In this document: piece by piece, positions 17,247-27,600 of the stretch | How the letters are laid out: every line of letters begins with the position of its first letter | How positions within the stretch are numbered: the first letter of the stretch is position 1 | Assembly (NCBI RefSeq): GCF_008642335.1 | Contig: NZ_CP029191.1 | Coordinates: forward strand, 2,232,001-2,296,000 | DNA: 64,000 bases | Source: Streptomyces venezuelae | Lineage (GTDB): Bacteria; Actinomycetota; Actinomycetes; Streptomycetales; Streptomycetaceae | Direction of reading: 5' to 3' | Notes under the pieces: generated by a model | What the model was told of the DNA's origin: nothing | Databases searched by the model: none | The model's input: the letters and a program-made list of their open reading frames with translations, nothing else | Made by a program: the position numbers and the translations under genes

Positions 17247-17717
17247 TTGCGCATACGCACCACGGCCCCCGCCGTCCTCGCCGCCGCCGCCCTTTCGGTC
17301 TCGCTGCTCGCCGCGTCCCCCGCGTCGGCGGCGACGGCGCGCCACCAGGGCGGGCTGCACCTCGGGACCATCCAGTACGACAGCCCGGGCCGGGACACCC
17401 GTTCGAACTCCTCGCTGAACGCGGAGTGGGTGAACATCCACAACAGCAGCCGCTCGGCGATTCAGCTCAAGGGCTACAAGCTGAAGGACGACACCGGCTA
17501 CACGTACACCTTCGGCAGCTACAAGATCGGCGCCGGCAAGACCGTCAAGGTCCGCACCGGCAGGGGCTCCGACGCCTCCGGCGTGCGCTACTGGGGCCGC
17601 GGCAACTACGTCTGGAACAACACCGGCGACAAGGCCCGCCTGATCAAGCCGAGCGGCTCGCAGCTCGACTCCTGCAAGTGGACGCGGCAGGGTTCGGGCT
17701 CCATCAGCTGCCACTGA
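17247..17717 (+). CDS. Secreted lamin-tail-domain protein
   Basis: 156-residue exported protein: Sec signal (RIRTTAPAVLAAAALSVSLL, cleavage after SPASA) then a single lamin tail domain with EWVNIHNSSRSAIQLKGYKL, GYTYTFGSY, GAGKTVKVRTG, YVWNNTGDKARLI and a C-terminal Cys-containing strand. Such domains are beta sandwiches thought to mediate extracellular binding. Start is TTG 17247: GGAG at 17237-17240 lies 6 nt upstream, and no other start precedes the signal peptide. A -10-like TATGCT lies at 17202-17207. Confidence 0.88.
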   Translation: MRIRTTAPAVLAAAALSVSLLAASPASAATARHQGGLHLGTIQYDSPGRDTRSNSSLNAEWVNIHNSSRSAIQLKGYKLKDDTGYTYTFGSYKIGAGKTVKVRTGRGSDASGVRYWGRGNYVWNNTGDKARLIKPSGSQLDSCKWTRQGSGSISCH

Positions 17718-17755
17718 CCCGGCTGCCACTGACCACCATCAGGGGGTGGGGGGAA

Positions 17756-17827
17756 GGGCGACCGCTCCGCGGCGAGGGCCCCGCGGTTGGGGCCGCGGGA
17801 ACGAACCACGCCGCGGAACGGTCGCCC
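17756..17827. terminator. Nested bidirectional terminator between convergent genes
   Basis: Outer arms GGGCGACCGCTCCGCGGCG (17756-17774) and CGCCGCGGAACGGTCGCCC (17809-17827) pair at 18 of 19 positions; an inner hairpin CCCGCGG/CCGCGGG (17780-17786 with 17793-17799) sits inside. It separates the lamin-tail gene and the NTF2-like gene, whose stops face each other. Confidence 0.8.
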
Positions 17828-17848
17828 TGCGACAGAGACCGGGAACGG

Positions 17849-18172
17849 TCAGGCCTGTCCCGTCTCGAAGCGGGAGATCTTGCCGTCGTCGACGGTGAAG
17901 TACCACTTCGTCCGCATCTCGCCCCACGTGTCGTTGCGGTACGACGCCGTCAGCACGCGGCCGCCGTCCGACTCGGAATCGATGTCCATGTGGCCGTGGG
18001 ACGAGAAGATCTCGCGCTCCGCCCAGTCGGCGACGTCCCGGTCGGTGCCGTCGTCCGCCATGGTCGCGCCGGGCGCGAGGAGGGCGTCGAAGGCGGCCCT
18101 GTCGTGGGAGTTCACCGCGGTCACGAAGGCGCGGACCGTGGGGTCTGCGAGCCGGTTCACCTGGATGCTCAT
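17849..18172 (-). CDS. NTF2-like (SnoaL-type) family protein
   Basis: 107-residue single-domain protein with the NTF2/SnoaL pattern: PTVRAFVTAVNSHDRAAFDA, LLAPGATMADDG, then strands RVLTASYRNDTWGEMRTKWYF and a C-terminal DGKISRFETGQA. These cone folds serve as small enzymes or ligand binders; nothing shows which. ATG 18172 (MSIQVNRL) is preferred over the GTG-type extension to 18208. Confidence 0.82.
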   Translation of the reverse strand: MSIQVNRLADPTVRAFVTAVNSHDRAAFDALLAPGATMADDGTDRDVADWAEREIFSSHGHMDIDSESDGGRVLTASYRNDTWGEMRTKWYFTVDDGKISRFETGQA

Positions 18173-18332
18173 GGGTTCACGGTCACACCGGGCGGCGTCC
18201 GTCGCCACCGCTGCCCCGCCGGACGGGCGTCACCCGTACGGCCCGTGGGGCCGGGTGCCCGCGGCCGGTCCGGTGGACGGTGGAGGCGGACGCGACCGCC
18301 ACCCCGCCGAGGGGCCGAACCAGGAGTTCCCC

Positions 18333-18908
18333 ATGACCACCTGCACGTGCCTGGACCGCCGTGACCTCGGACTGCTGCTGCTCCGCGCGGGCACCGGCGG
18401 GGTGCTCGCCGCACACGGCGCCCAGAAGCTGTTCGGCTGGTTCGGCGGCGGCGGTGTCGCGGGCACCGGCGCCTTCATGGAATCCATCGGGTACGCGCCG
18501 GGCCGCCTGAACGCCGTCGTCGCGGGCCTCTGCGAGGCGGGCGGCGGCGCGCTCCTCGCCCTCGGCCTCGCGACCCCGGCGGCGGGCTCCGCGGCGGCGG
18601 GCGCGATGGCGGGCGCGGCGGCCGTGCACGCGCCGAACGGCTTCTTCAGCCAGGGCGGCGGCTACGAGTACCCGGCGTTCCTCGGCATGGTCTCCGCGGC
18701 CCTCGCCGTCACGGGACCCGGCCGCTACTCCGCCGACCACGCGCTCGGCCACTCCCTCAACCGCGGCTGGATGGTCCCGGCCGCACTCGCGGGCACGGCG
18801 GTCGGAGTCCTCGCGACGATCGGCGCCAGGAACAAGAACGTCCGCGCGGCGGCGCGAGCCGACGAGCCCGCGGCGGACAACGACGAGACGGCGGCGCGGG
18901 GGGCGTAG
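18333..18908 (+). CDS. DoxX-family membrane protein
   Basis: 191-residue integral membrane protein of the DoxX group with about four spans. Seen: LGLLLLRAGTGGVLAAHGAQ, KLFGWFGGGGVAGTGAFME, GYAPGRLNAVVAGLCEAGGG and GFFSQGGGYEYPAFLGMVSA, the family order. A polar Ala/Asp/Glu tail follows. DoxX proteins accompany redox enzymes or export machines; partner unknown here. CAGGAG 18321-18326 supports ATG 18333. Confidence 0.88.
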   Translation: MTTCTCLDRRDLGLLLLRAGTGGVLAAHGAQKLFGWFGGGGVAGTGAFMESIGYAPGRLNAVVAGLCEAGGGALLALGLATPAAGSAAAGAMAGAAAVHAPNGFFSQGGGYEYPAFLGMVSAALAVTGPGRYSADHALGHSLNRGWMVPAALAGTAVGVLATIGARNKNVRAAARADEPAADNDETAARGA

Positions 18909-19028
18909 CCCGCGGGTGCGTGGCGGCCGTCGCCCCCTTGTGCGAGGCACCGCAGGAGCGGTCCACGACGGGCGGCGGCCCTAAAACCGTTGCGCCGTGA
19001 GCCGGTTGCCGGGTTAGCGTCCCCGTTC

Positions 19029-19835
19029 ATGACCACTGAGACCCCAGGCACCACCGAGACCGCCGGGCCCCCCGGCGACGGCGATCTGCCGCCGCGCCTC
19101 ACCCGCCTCACCTTCCACGGCCCGCTCTCCGAAACCCGCGCACAGCGGATCGTCGAGCGCCTGGCCGCTTCCGCCCCGCGCACCGTGCTCGATCTGGGCT
19201 GCGGCTGGGGCGAGTTGCTGCTCCGCGTCCTGGCGGCCGCCCCCGACGCCACCGGCATCGGTGTCGACATCAAGGGCGAGGACCTGGACCGCGGCCGCGC
19301 CGCCGCGAAGGAGCGGGGGCTCGACAGCCGGGTCCTGTTCGTCGAGGAGACGGCCAAGGACACCGCCCGCGGTCCCGCCGACGTCGTGCTCTGCCTCGGC
19401 GCGAGCCAGGCGCTCAGTTCCGCCGCGCCCGCGCAGGCCACCGCGGAGGCGCTCCGCGCGCTGCGCGGCCTGGTCAACCCGGGCGGCCGTGTCGTACTCG
19501 GCGAGGGATTCTGGCAGCGCGAGCCCACCGCGCGGGAGCTCGCCGGGATGTGGCCGGACGCCGACGCCGGCGAGCACCTGTACCTGGGCGACCTCGTGGA
19601 CGCGGCGATCGAGGCCGGATTCCGCCCGCTGTGGGTGGAGACGGCGAGCGCGGACGAGTGGGAGGAGTTCGAGTCGGGCTACCGCTCCGACGTCGAGGAG
19701 TGGCTGGCCACGCACCCCGACCACCCGGAGGCCGCCGCGACCCGCGCCCGCGTCGACGCCCAGCGCTCGTCCTGGCTCCACGGCTACCGCGGAGTGCTCG
19801 GCATCGCCTATCTGACCTTGGTGCCGGTGGGCTGA
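19029..19835 (+). CDS. Class I SAM-dependent methyltransferase
   Basis: 268-residue methyltransferase: motif I VLDLGCGWGELLLRVL, motif II GIGVDIKGEDLDRGR with acidic residue for the SAM ribose, ADVVLCLGASQAL, and PGGRVVLGEGFWQREP. The C-terminal part has LYLGDLVDAAIEAGFRPLWVE. Small-molecule substrate is likely but unknown. ATG 19029 has TAGCGT 8 nt upstream, suggesting a leaderless message. Convergent with the phosphotransferase gene. Confidence 0.9.
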   Translation: MTTETPGTTETAGPPGDGDLPPRLTRLTFHGPLSETRAQRIVERLAASAPRTVLDLGCGWGELLLRVLAAAPDATGIGVDIKGEDLDRGRAAAKERGLDSRVLFVEETAKDTARGPADVVLCLGASQALSSAAPAQATAEALRALRGLVNPGGRVVLGEGFWQREPTARELAGMWPDADAGEHLYLGDLVDAAIEAGFRPLWVETASADEWEEFESGYRSDVEEWLATHPDHPEAAATRARVDAQRSSWLHGYRGVLGIAYLTLVPVG

Positions 19836-19848
19836 CGCGCACCCGGCC

Positions 19849-20778
19849 CTACCGCCCGAACCACGCCTCCGCCAGCGCGTCCGGCGTCGGCTCCGGAGGC
19901 GCGGGCAGTTCCCGCAGGTACCAGGGCAGATTGCTGTACACGTGCAGCAGGGTGTACGCGAGGAGCACGCGCGGCTCGAACGTCCTGCCGTACGCCTTCA
20001 TGAAGCGCGCGAGCAGGCCCGGTTCGGCGCGCGTGACGAAGAGGCCGACACCCACGAAGTCGTACGCGGGGTCGCCGATCATGGCGGGCTCGAAGTCGAG
20101 GAGCCCGGTGAGCCGCCAACCGTCGGCCGGGGCGACGGTCAGGTGCCGGCGCATGAACTCGGTGTGCAGCAGCGCCGGCCGTACGCTCCCCGCGTCGGGC
20201 AGCGGCACGGAGCCCAGGAAGGCGGGGATCTGCTCCAGCCAGGCCTCCGGCAGTCCGCACCGCCTCTGCCGGTCGACCGCTCCGGCCCGCTGCCGGTCCA
20301 CGAACGCGCCCCAGTCGCCGGGTCCGAGGACGTCGGCGAGCGGCGCGGGGTCGAGGGCGTGGAGTGCGGCGAGCGCCTCGGCCGCGTCGGTGACGAGGCG
20401 TTCGCGGTCGGCGCGCGGGATGCGCGGCCAGGCAACGGCGAGGTCCTCGCCGGGCAGGCGGGACATCAGGACGTAGCGCCAGCCGTTGTCGTACGTTCCC
20501 TCGCCGTGCAGGCGGGGCGTGGGGACGGGGAGGCGGCCCTCCACATGACGCAGGACGCGGGCCTCGGTGACCGCGTCCCGCGCGTCCATACCGGGGAACA
20601 GCTTGAGGACGTGGGCGTCGCCGACCGCGTACACCGGCTGGGAGCCCGCCTGATAGCGGGTGAGACGCGCCCCGGCGAACCCGAGGCGGGCACAGAGGTC
20701 CTCGGCGCCGGGCCGCACGATCGTGTCGTCGGGGACCACGCGGTCCCACTCCTCGTCGGTGGTCACTTCGGGCAGCAT
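19849..20778 (-). CDS. Aminoglycoside-phosphotransferase-fold kinase
   Basis: 309-residue APH-family protein. N-lobe nucleotide site is loose (YQAGSQPVYAVGDAHVLKLFP with Lys); the catalytic loop reads LLHTEFMRRHLTV where active family members have HxD, so the usual base Asp is Glu after HT; the metal motif LLDFEPAMIGDPAYDF is intact with Asp. Substrate is unknown; it is not evidence of drug resistance. ATG 20778 has TACCGT 7 nt upstream (leaderless type). The larger upstream open frame is spurious. Confidence 0.85.
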   Translation of the reverse strand: MLPEVTTDEEWDRVVPDDTIVRPGAEDLCARLGFAGARLTRYQAGSQPVYAVGDAHVLKLFPGMDARDAVTEARVLRHVEGRLPVPTPRLHGEGTYDNGWRYVLMSRLPGEDLAVAWPRIPRADRERLVTDAAEALAALHALDPAPLADVLGPGDWGAFVDRQRAGAVDRQRRCGLPEAWLEQIPAFLGSVPLPDAGSVRPALLHTEFMRRHLTVAPADGWRLTGLLDFEPAMIGDPAYDFVGVGLFVTRAEPGLLARFMKAYGRTFEPRVLLAYTLLHVYSNLPWYLRELPAPPEPTPDALAEAWFGR

Positions 20779-20907
20779 GATCGGCACGGTAGGGGATACC
20801 GAAGTCGGGGCGGTACCGACTTTCGGCCGCTGTGCGGTGCCCCTCCCCCCTCCTAGCGTCCGACGTGCAGACGATCTACGGGCGGAACGCGGAACGGGGT
20901 TCACGAG

Positions 20908-21621
20908 ATGCCGGGCACAGAGCGCGGAAACAGTCAGGTTCAGGGCAGGACCACACACCTGCGTCACCCGCGGAGCGACCTGCTCCTGCTCCTCATCGGA
21001 ACACCGGTCCTCGGGCTGCTGCTCGGACTCGCGCTTCCACCATTCGCCCGCTGGGTCTCCGGGTCGCCCGTGCTGCCGTGGCGCGCCGGCATCGAGTTCC
21101 TGGGCAGGCTCGACGCGCCCTGGCAGCTCGGCCTCTTCGTGGCGGCCGGATTCGTGGTCGGCGTCCTCCTCGTCTTCACGGCGCTCGCGGAGGAGCTGAG
21201 CCTGAAGCTGACCGACGAGCGGGTCGAGGTCGGGCGGGACGGCCGGTCGCGGACCTTCGGGCGCGCCGACGTCTCGGCCGTGTTCCTCGACGGCAAACAG
21301 CTCGTCCTGCTCGGCGCGGACTCGGGCGAACTCGTCCGCGGGGCACACGCGTCGCGCGCCGCCGCGCTGGCCGACGCGTTCCGCGCGCACGGGTACCCGT
21401 GGCGGGACGCCGACCCGCACGCGTCGCTGTTCCACCGGTGGGTCCCCGGCACCCCGGACCTGCCCGCCGAGGTCCACGCGCTCCTCGCGGCGCGCAAGGC
21501 CGCGCTGCAGCGGAAGGCGCCGCGGGACGCCGGTGACCTCGGCGAGACGGTACGGGAGCTCGGTTACGTCGTACGCGACGAGGGGACGGACCAGTACTGG
21601 CGTCCCCTCGCCGGAGCGTGA
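20908..21621 (+). CDS. YqeB-family membrane protein
   Basis: 237-residue protein with two membrane spans (LLLLLIGTPVLGLLLGLALP, and LGLFVAAGFVVGVLLVFTAL), then a PH-like cytosolic domain beginning LSLKLTDERVEVGRDG and VSAVFLDGKQLVLLG. The tail has repeated charged helices and ends with DEGTDQYWRPL. This order matches the actinobacterial YqeB family, function unknown. It is convergent with the NRPS gene, 2 nt between stops. Confidence 0.8.
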   Translation: MPGTERGNSQVQGRTTHLRHPRSDLLLLLIGTPVLGLLLGLALPPFARWVSGSPVLPWRAGIEFLGRLDAPWQLGLFVAAGFVVGVLLVFTALAEELSLKLTDERVEVGRDGRSRTFGRADVSAVFLDGKQLVLLGADSGELVRGAHASRAAALADAFRAHGYPWRDADPHASLFHRWVPGTPDLPAEVHALLAARKAALQRKAPRDAGDLGETVRELGYVVRDEGTDQYWRPLAGA

Positions 21622-21623
21622 GC

Positions 21624-24600
21624 TCAACCCTCGCCCCGCAGCGCCTCCCCCACCTCCCTCGCCAGGAGCCGCACGTACGCCGCGGTCCAGGCCTCGACCG
21701 TCGACCGGTCCCACAGGTCGGTCGAGTACTCCAGGTACCCGGACAGCACGTCGCCCGTCGGGATCAGCCCGAAGTTGAACTCGGAGCGCGCGCCCGGGAC
21801 CGCGAGGTCCTCGACCGCCGTGGCCAGGCCCGGCAGCTCGATCTCCGTCTCCAGAGAGCTCTGGTACTGGAAGCCGAGCGGCAGCCGGTCCGGCACCTCC
21901 GTGCCCAGCGCCGCGCCCACGTCCGCCGCCACCGCGCGGAGCGGCGCGGCATGGTCGATGGCGCCGACCGCACTACGCGCCACCCGGTCCACGAGCGCGC
22001 CGAACGACGTGGCCGCGTCGCCCCGGACCCGGAGCGTGAAGGACGACACCGTGCAGGCGGCCAGCGCCTCGAACTCCCGCCGCTCGCGGTTGGCGTGGGA
22101 GATGCCGAGCACGACGTCCGGGCCCGCCTCCCCCACCTCCGCGACCAGCCGGCCGAACGCGGCCGCCGTCACCACGAACGGGGTCGTACGGTGCCGTCGG
22201 GCCAGCGCCTCCACGTCGGCGCGGGTCTCCTCGCCCACCGTGAACAGGACCACGTCGCCCGCGCCGCTCAGCTCGGCCGGGCGCGGCCGGTCCAACGGCA
22301 GCGGCATCCCGTAGGAGGCGCCCTGCAACTCCTGTGCCCAGTAGTCGATCAGGCGGTCCTTGTCCTGCGTACGGCTGTGCTCGCGCTGCCAGCGCGCGTA
22401 CTCGCCGGGCTGCGGAAGGCTCTCGGCGGCCGGCAGGCCGTGCGGCGCCCCGGTGGCCTCGGTCCTGTACAGCGCCGCCAGTTCACGCAGCAGCAGACTG
22501 ACCGACCAGCCGTCGCAGGCCGCGTGGTGCAGCACGAAGAGCAGCACCCAGCGGTCCCGGTCCACGCGCATCAGGCGCAGTACGGGGGCGAGTTCGGCCT
22601 CGATGTCGTAGGGGACGGCCGCCGTCCCGCCCGCGAGCCGTTCCGCCTCCTCGGCCGCGGCGTCCGCCGAGCCGAACCGCGCGAACAGGTCCTCCTCCGG
22701 CAGGTCCACGGGCCGCGCCGGCACCGCCTCCTGCCACCACTCCCCGTCGCCGTCCTGGACGAACCGCGTCCGCAACGCCTCGTGCCGGGCGACGAGTCGC
22801 GTGAACGCGGCACGCAGGGCCGGTACGTCGAGCGCTCCGGTCAGGGTGAGCCGCATCGCCACGTTGTAGATCTGCGGGCGGGGGTGGGTGCGGTGGCGGG
22901 TGAGGAAGGCGGACTGCTGGGCGGTGAGAGGGGCGCGGGCAGGCGTGTCGCCGCTCGCCGTGCTCCCTCCGTCCCCCGCCCCGGCGGGGGCCGTGCCCGC
23001 CAGGTGGGAGGCCATCGCCCGGAACGTGGGCTCCTCGTAGAAGCGCGCCACGGGGTACTCCGTGCCGAACTCCTCCCGCACGCCGTTGGCCAGCCGGATC
23101 GCCGTGAGGGAGTGGCCGCCGAGGTCGAAGAAGGACGCGTCCGGCGCGATCGCCGACACGTCGACGTCGAACTCCTGGGCCCAGAGCCGCCGGAGCCGCG
23201 CCTCGACGGCGCCGGACACGGGATTCACCGCCGCGACGGCGGCGTGCGGGGGCGCCCCCGGGTCCGTCACCATGCCGTTCGTCACGATGCCGTTCGTCAC
23301 CAGGCCGTTCGTCACGATGCCGGGCGCGGGCAGGGCGGCGCGGTCCAGCTTGCCGTTGCCGGAGAGGGGCAGTGCGGGCAGGACGGCCCAGGCGCGGGGC
23401 ACGAGGTGGTCGGGCAGCCGCGCGGCGAGGTCCGCGGTCAGCCGGTCGCAGAGCTCCTGCGCCGGTACGCCGGTGTCGCGTACGCCCTCCGCCACCACGT
23501 ACGCCACGAGGCGGGCGTCGCCGTGGTGGTCGCGGCGGGCGAGGACGACGGCGTCGCGGACCCCGGCGAGACCGTTGAGCGCGCGGGACACCTCCTCGGG
23601 CTCGACGCGGTAGCCACGCACCTTCACCTGGTCGTCCGTACGGCCACGGAACTCCAGCGCGCCCTCGTCGTTCCAGCACACCAGGTCGCCGGTGCGGTAC
23701 ATCCGGCCGTCGGCGCCGTGGGGGTCACGGACGAAGCGTTCCGCGGTCAGCTCGGGCCGTCCCAGGTAGCCGGTGGCGACGCCGGGCCCGCCGACGTACA
23801 GCTCACCGACCTCCCCGGCGGGGACCTCACGGCCGTCCGCGCCGAGCACCCGGAGGGTGACGTTGTGGACGGGCCGGCCGATCGGGATCGGCAGGTCGGG
23901 CCCGTCCGGGGTGCGCGGTCCGACCGTCGCGGCCGTGCACAGCACGGTCACCTCGGTGGGCCCGTACACGTTGACCGTCTCGTACGGCACGCCGGGGCGC
24001 GGACGCGTCCGCAGTACGTCGCCGCCGAGCAGCAGGTGGCGCAGGGGCGGCTGTTGCGCGTCGGGCAGGGCGAGGATTCTCTCGCCGAGGGCGGTCGGCA
24101 GGATGGAGAAGGTGACGCGCCGGTCCGCGTACCAGCGGGCCAGCGCGGCGGGATCCTTGCGGACCGCCTCGTCGGCCACGACGACGGTGGCGCCCGCGGT
24201 CAGCGCGGGCCAGATCTCCAGCGCGGCGGCATCGAAGCCCTGGCTGCAGACGGCGGCACTCCGATCGTCCACGGTGAACCCGAACCGCTCGTGATGCCAC
24301 TGACAGAGATCGACGACGGCCCGATGCGGAATGGCGACGCCCTTGGGGGTCCCGGTGCTGCCGGAGGTGTAGATGACGAAGCAGAGGGAGTCGGGGGTGG
24401 CGGGGGCGGGTGCCGGGGCGGGAGTGCCGGGCGTGGTCGCCCCGGAAGGCGTCGCGCCGGGCCGGTGCTCGGCGGTGCCACCGGACGCGGTCGCCGCCGT
24501 GCCGCGCCGGCCCTCGGCGCTGCCGCCAGGCCTGGGAGCGGACGGGCCGGAGGCCGTCGTCCCTCGTGACTCCCCCGGCACGCCTGCCGTGACGTCTATC

Positions 24601-27600
24601 AGGGCCGTTCCGGCCGGAGGCTCCGGCTGGCGGGCGTCCAGGGCCGCGTTTCGCCGCGTCACCAAAATCCGCGCCCCGCTCTCCGCGAGGATCGTCTCGG
24701 CGCGTGTCGTGCCCTGGGCCGGGTCCAGTGGGACGTAGCCGCGGCCCGCCTTGAGGGACGCGAGCATCGCGACGATCAGGTCGGTGCCGCGCGGCAGCCA
24801 GAGGGCGATCGGTGCGCAGGACTCCTCGACCGTACGGAACACCGTCGCGAGCCGTTCCGCCCGCTCCTCCAGTTCGCCGTACGTCAGCTCGTCCTCGCCG
24901 CTGATCACCGCCGTACGGCCGGGCGCCACCTGCGCCCACCGCGACGTCAGCGAGTCGACCGTGCTGCTCGTCCGCTGCCGGACCGGGCCGCGGCGCCACT
25001 CCCCGGGCACCGCCTCCGGGGCAGCGCCCACCGCCTCCGCGAGGACGTCCCTGAACGTCCCGAAGAGCGCGTCGACCGTCGCCTCGTCGAAGAGGTCCGT
25101 GTGGTACTCCAGGTGGCAGCGGATGCCGTCCGGCAGGTCGGTGAAGTAGACGCTGAGGTCGGTCAGCGCCTTGTCCGGGCCCGAGTCGAGCGGTGTCGCC
25201 CGCACCCCGGGCAGGTCGAAGAGGAACGGGTCCCCCGTCTCGAACTCGGCGAGGGTCTGGAAGACCGGCGTACGGTCGAGGGCGCGCGGCGGCGCCAGCT
25301 CCCGTACGACCGCCTCGAAGGGCACGTCCGCGTGGTCGTACGCGTCCAGGGCCACCCCGCGCACCCGGTCCAGGAGCGTGCCGAAGTCCGGGTTCCCCGA
25401 GAGGTCCAGGCGCAGCGCGAGCGTGTTGACGAAGAAGCCGACGACGTCCTCGTACTCGGGCTTGCGGTCGGACATCGGCGTGCCGATGACCAGATCGTCC
25501 TGGCCGGTGACCCGGTGCAGCGCGGCCGCGTACCCGGCGAGCAGGGTCATGAAGAGGGTGCTGCGGTGGGCGCGGCTGAACTCCCGTACACGCGCCGACA
25601 GTTCCGCGTCCAGCGTGCGGAACAGCGCTCGGCCGTTCGACGTCATCACCGCGGGCCTCGGCCGGTCGGCCGGCAGGTCCAGGACGGGCAGGTCGCCGTA
25701 GAGCGCCTTCTTCCAGTACGCCAGGTCCTCCGCCGCCTTCGGACCGCCGAGCGAGTCGAGCTGCTCGCGGACGTGGTCCGCGTACGTACGGGTGAGGGCC
25801 GGGAGGTCCGCCGGCCTGCCGCCCGGCAGGTGCGCGCGGTAGAGGGCGGACACGTCCCGGGCCAGCACGGCCGCCGACGCCGCGTCCATCACGATGTGGT
25901 GCAGCGACAGGACGAGGACGTGCCGCCGCTCGCCGAGCCGGACGAGGCGCGTGACGAACAGCGGGCCCCGCGCCAGGTCGAAGCGGCGCCCGCTCTCCTC
26001 CCGCAGCACGGCGGCGACGGCGTCCCCGCCCTCCCCCGTACCGTCGACGACCTCGAAGTCCACCTCGCCCGGCGGGAGCGTGAACTGGCGCGGCTCGCCC
26101 GCCACTTCACGGAAGACCGTGCGCAGCTGCCCGTGGCGCGCGGCGAGGTCGCCGAGCGCGGCACGCAGCGCCGGGACGTCCAGCGGGCCTTCGAGCTCGA
26201 TGGCCTTCGTCTCGTTGTACGCGGTGCGGCCCGGCAGCATCCGCTCCAGGAACCAGACACGCTGCTGGCCGGGCGAGAGCGGCGCGCCGCGGTCGGCGGC
26301 CACCGGCACGGGTGCGCTCTCGTACGTGCCCCGCAACCCGTCGAAGTGCCGCAGCCCCTCCCGCAGCGCCCCGGGCTCCACGCCGAAGTCGACGAGCCCG
26401 ACGATTTCGTCCGCGCCCGCCGCGCGCACCGCGTCCACGACCGGCCGCACGCTCTCGGGGCTGCCGATGAGGGCGCGCTGGTCGCAGTAGCGGTCGTAGG
26501 CGCGGCGGAAGACCACGTCCAGGTCGTCCTCGCTCATCGAGGACATGTCGATCTTCTGGCCCAGGCTGTTCGCCACGTTGCCGAACAGCGACAGGGACGA
26601 GCGCATGTACCGGGCCAGGGGGTCCCGTGCGACGGCGCGGGCCGCCGCGTGGTCGTCCGCGAGGTAGGTGTGCAGGAGCACGGCGACGTGCCCGGCGTCC
26701 GGGTCCAGGCCGCACTCGGCGCGCGTACGCCGGTAGAGCGCGACGTTGTCGCGGAGCTGCTCGACGCTCTGGGTCATGAGGTTGGTGACGATGCCGACGT
26801 CGTTGCGGGCCGCCAGCTCGTACGACGCGGGGTTGCCGACAACCGCCGTGTACATGGGCGGCGCGTCCTGCACGGGACGCGGGAAAAGCCGCAGGTCGCT
26901 CTCGCCGTTCCCGGTGGTCCGGCGCACCGGCTCGCCGCGCCACAACTTCCGTACCTCGGCGACCTGTTCGTACATCATCTCCTTGTGGGAGCCGAAGCGC
27001 TCCGGGAAGAAGACGAAGTCGTTGGCGTGCCAGCCGCTCGCGCAGCCGATGCCGATGCGGCCGTCGGAGAGGTTGTCGACCATCGACCACTCCTCGGCGA
27101 CCCGGATCGGGTCGTGGAGCGGCAGCACGACGGAGCCCGCGTTGATGCGGATGCGGCCGGTCTCGCGGGCGAGCGCGGCGGCGAGGACGACGGGGTTCGG
27201 GAAGAGGCCGCCGAAGGAGTGGAAGTGCCGCTCGGGGATCCACAGGGAGTGGAAACCGTGGCGGTCGGCGAACCGGGCCGTCTCCAGGAGGTGGTCGTAC
27301 TTCCCGTGCCGGGAGGCCGCCTCGTCGTCCTGCGGATAGTCGCCGAAGAAGTAGACGCCGAAGTCGAGGGGACGGGTGGACTGTTCCACCCGCTCCACCG
27401 TCACCTGCCGCTCCGCGGTCGTGGCGGCCGCACGGTTCCAGGCCATGGCCTTCGGCTTCGCGGCGGGAGCCGCCGCCACCGGCTTGGTCCCGAGCGGGAA
27501 GCCCGCCCCGCGCAGCTCCCGCAGCGAGTCCTTCACCGCGTCCACGATGAACTCGCAGTCTCCGTCGGTGTGTTCGGTGGAGAGGAAGAAGTTGCGCCAC

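Noticed and set aside
19849..21714. 621-residue open frame
   Set aside because: Only the last 309 residues have APH-fold motifs; the rest is opposite to the YqeB gene and lacks family features.
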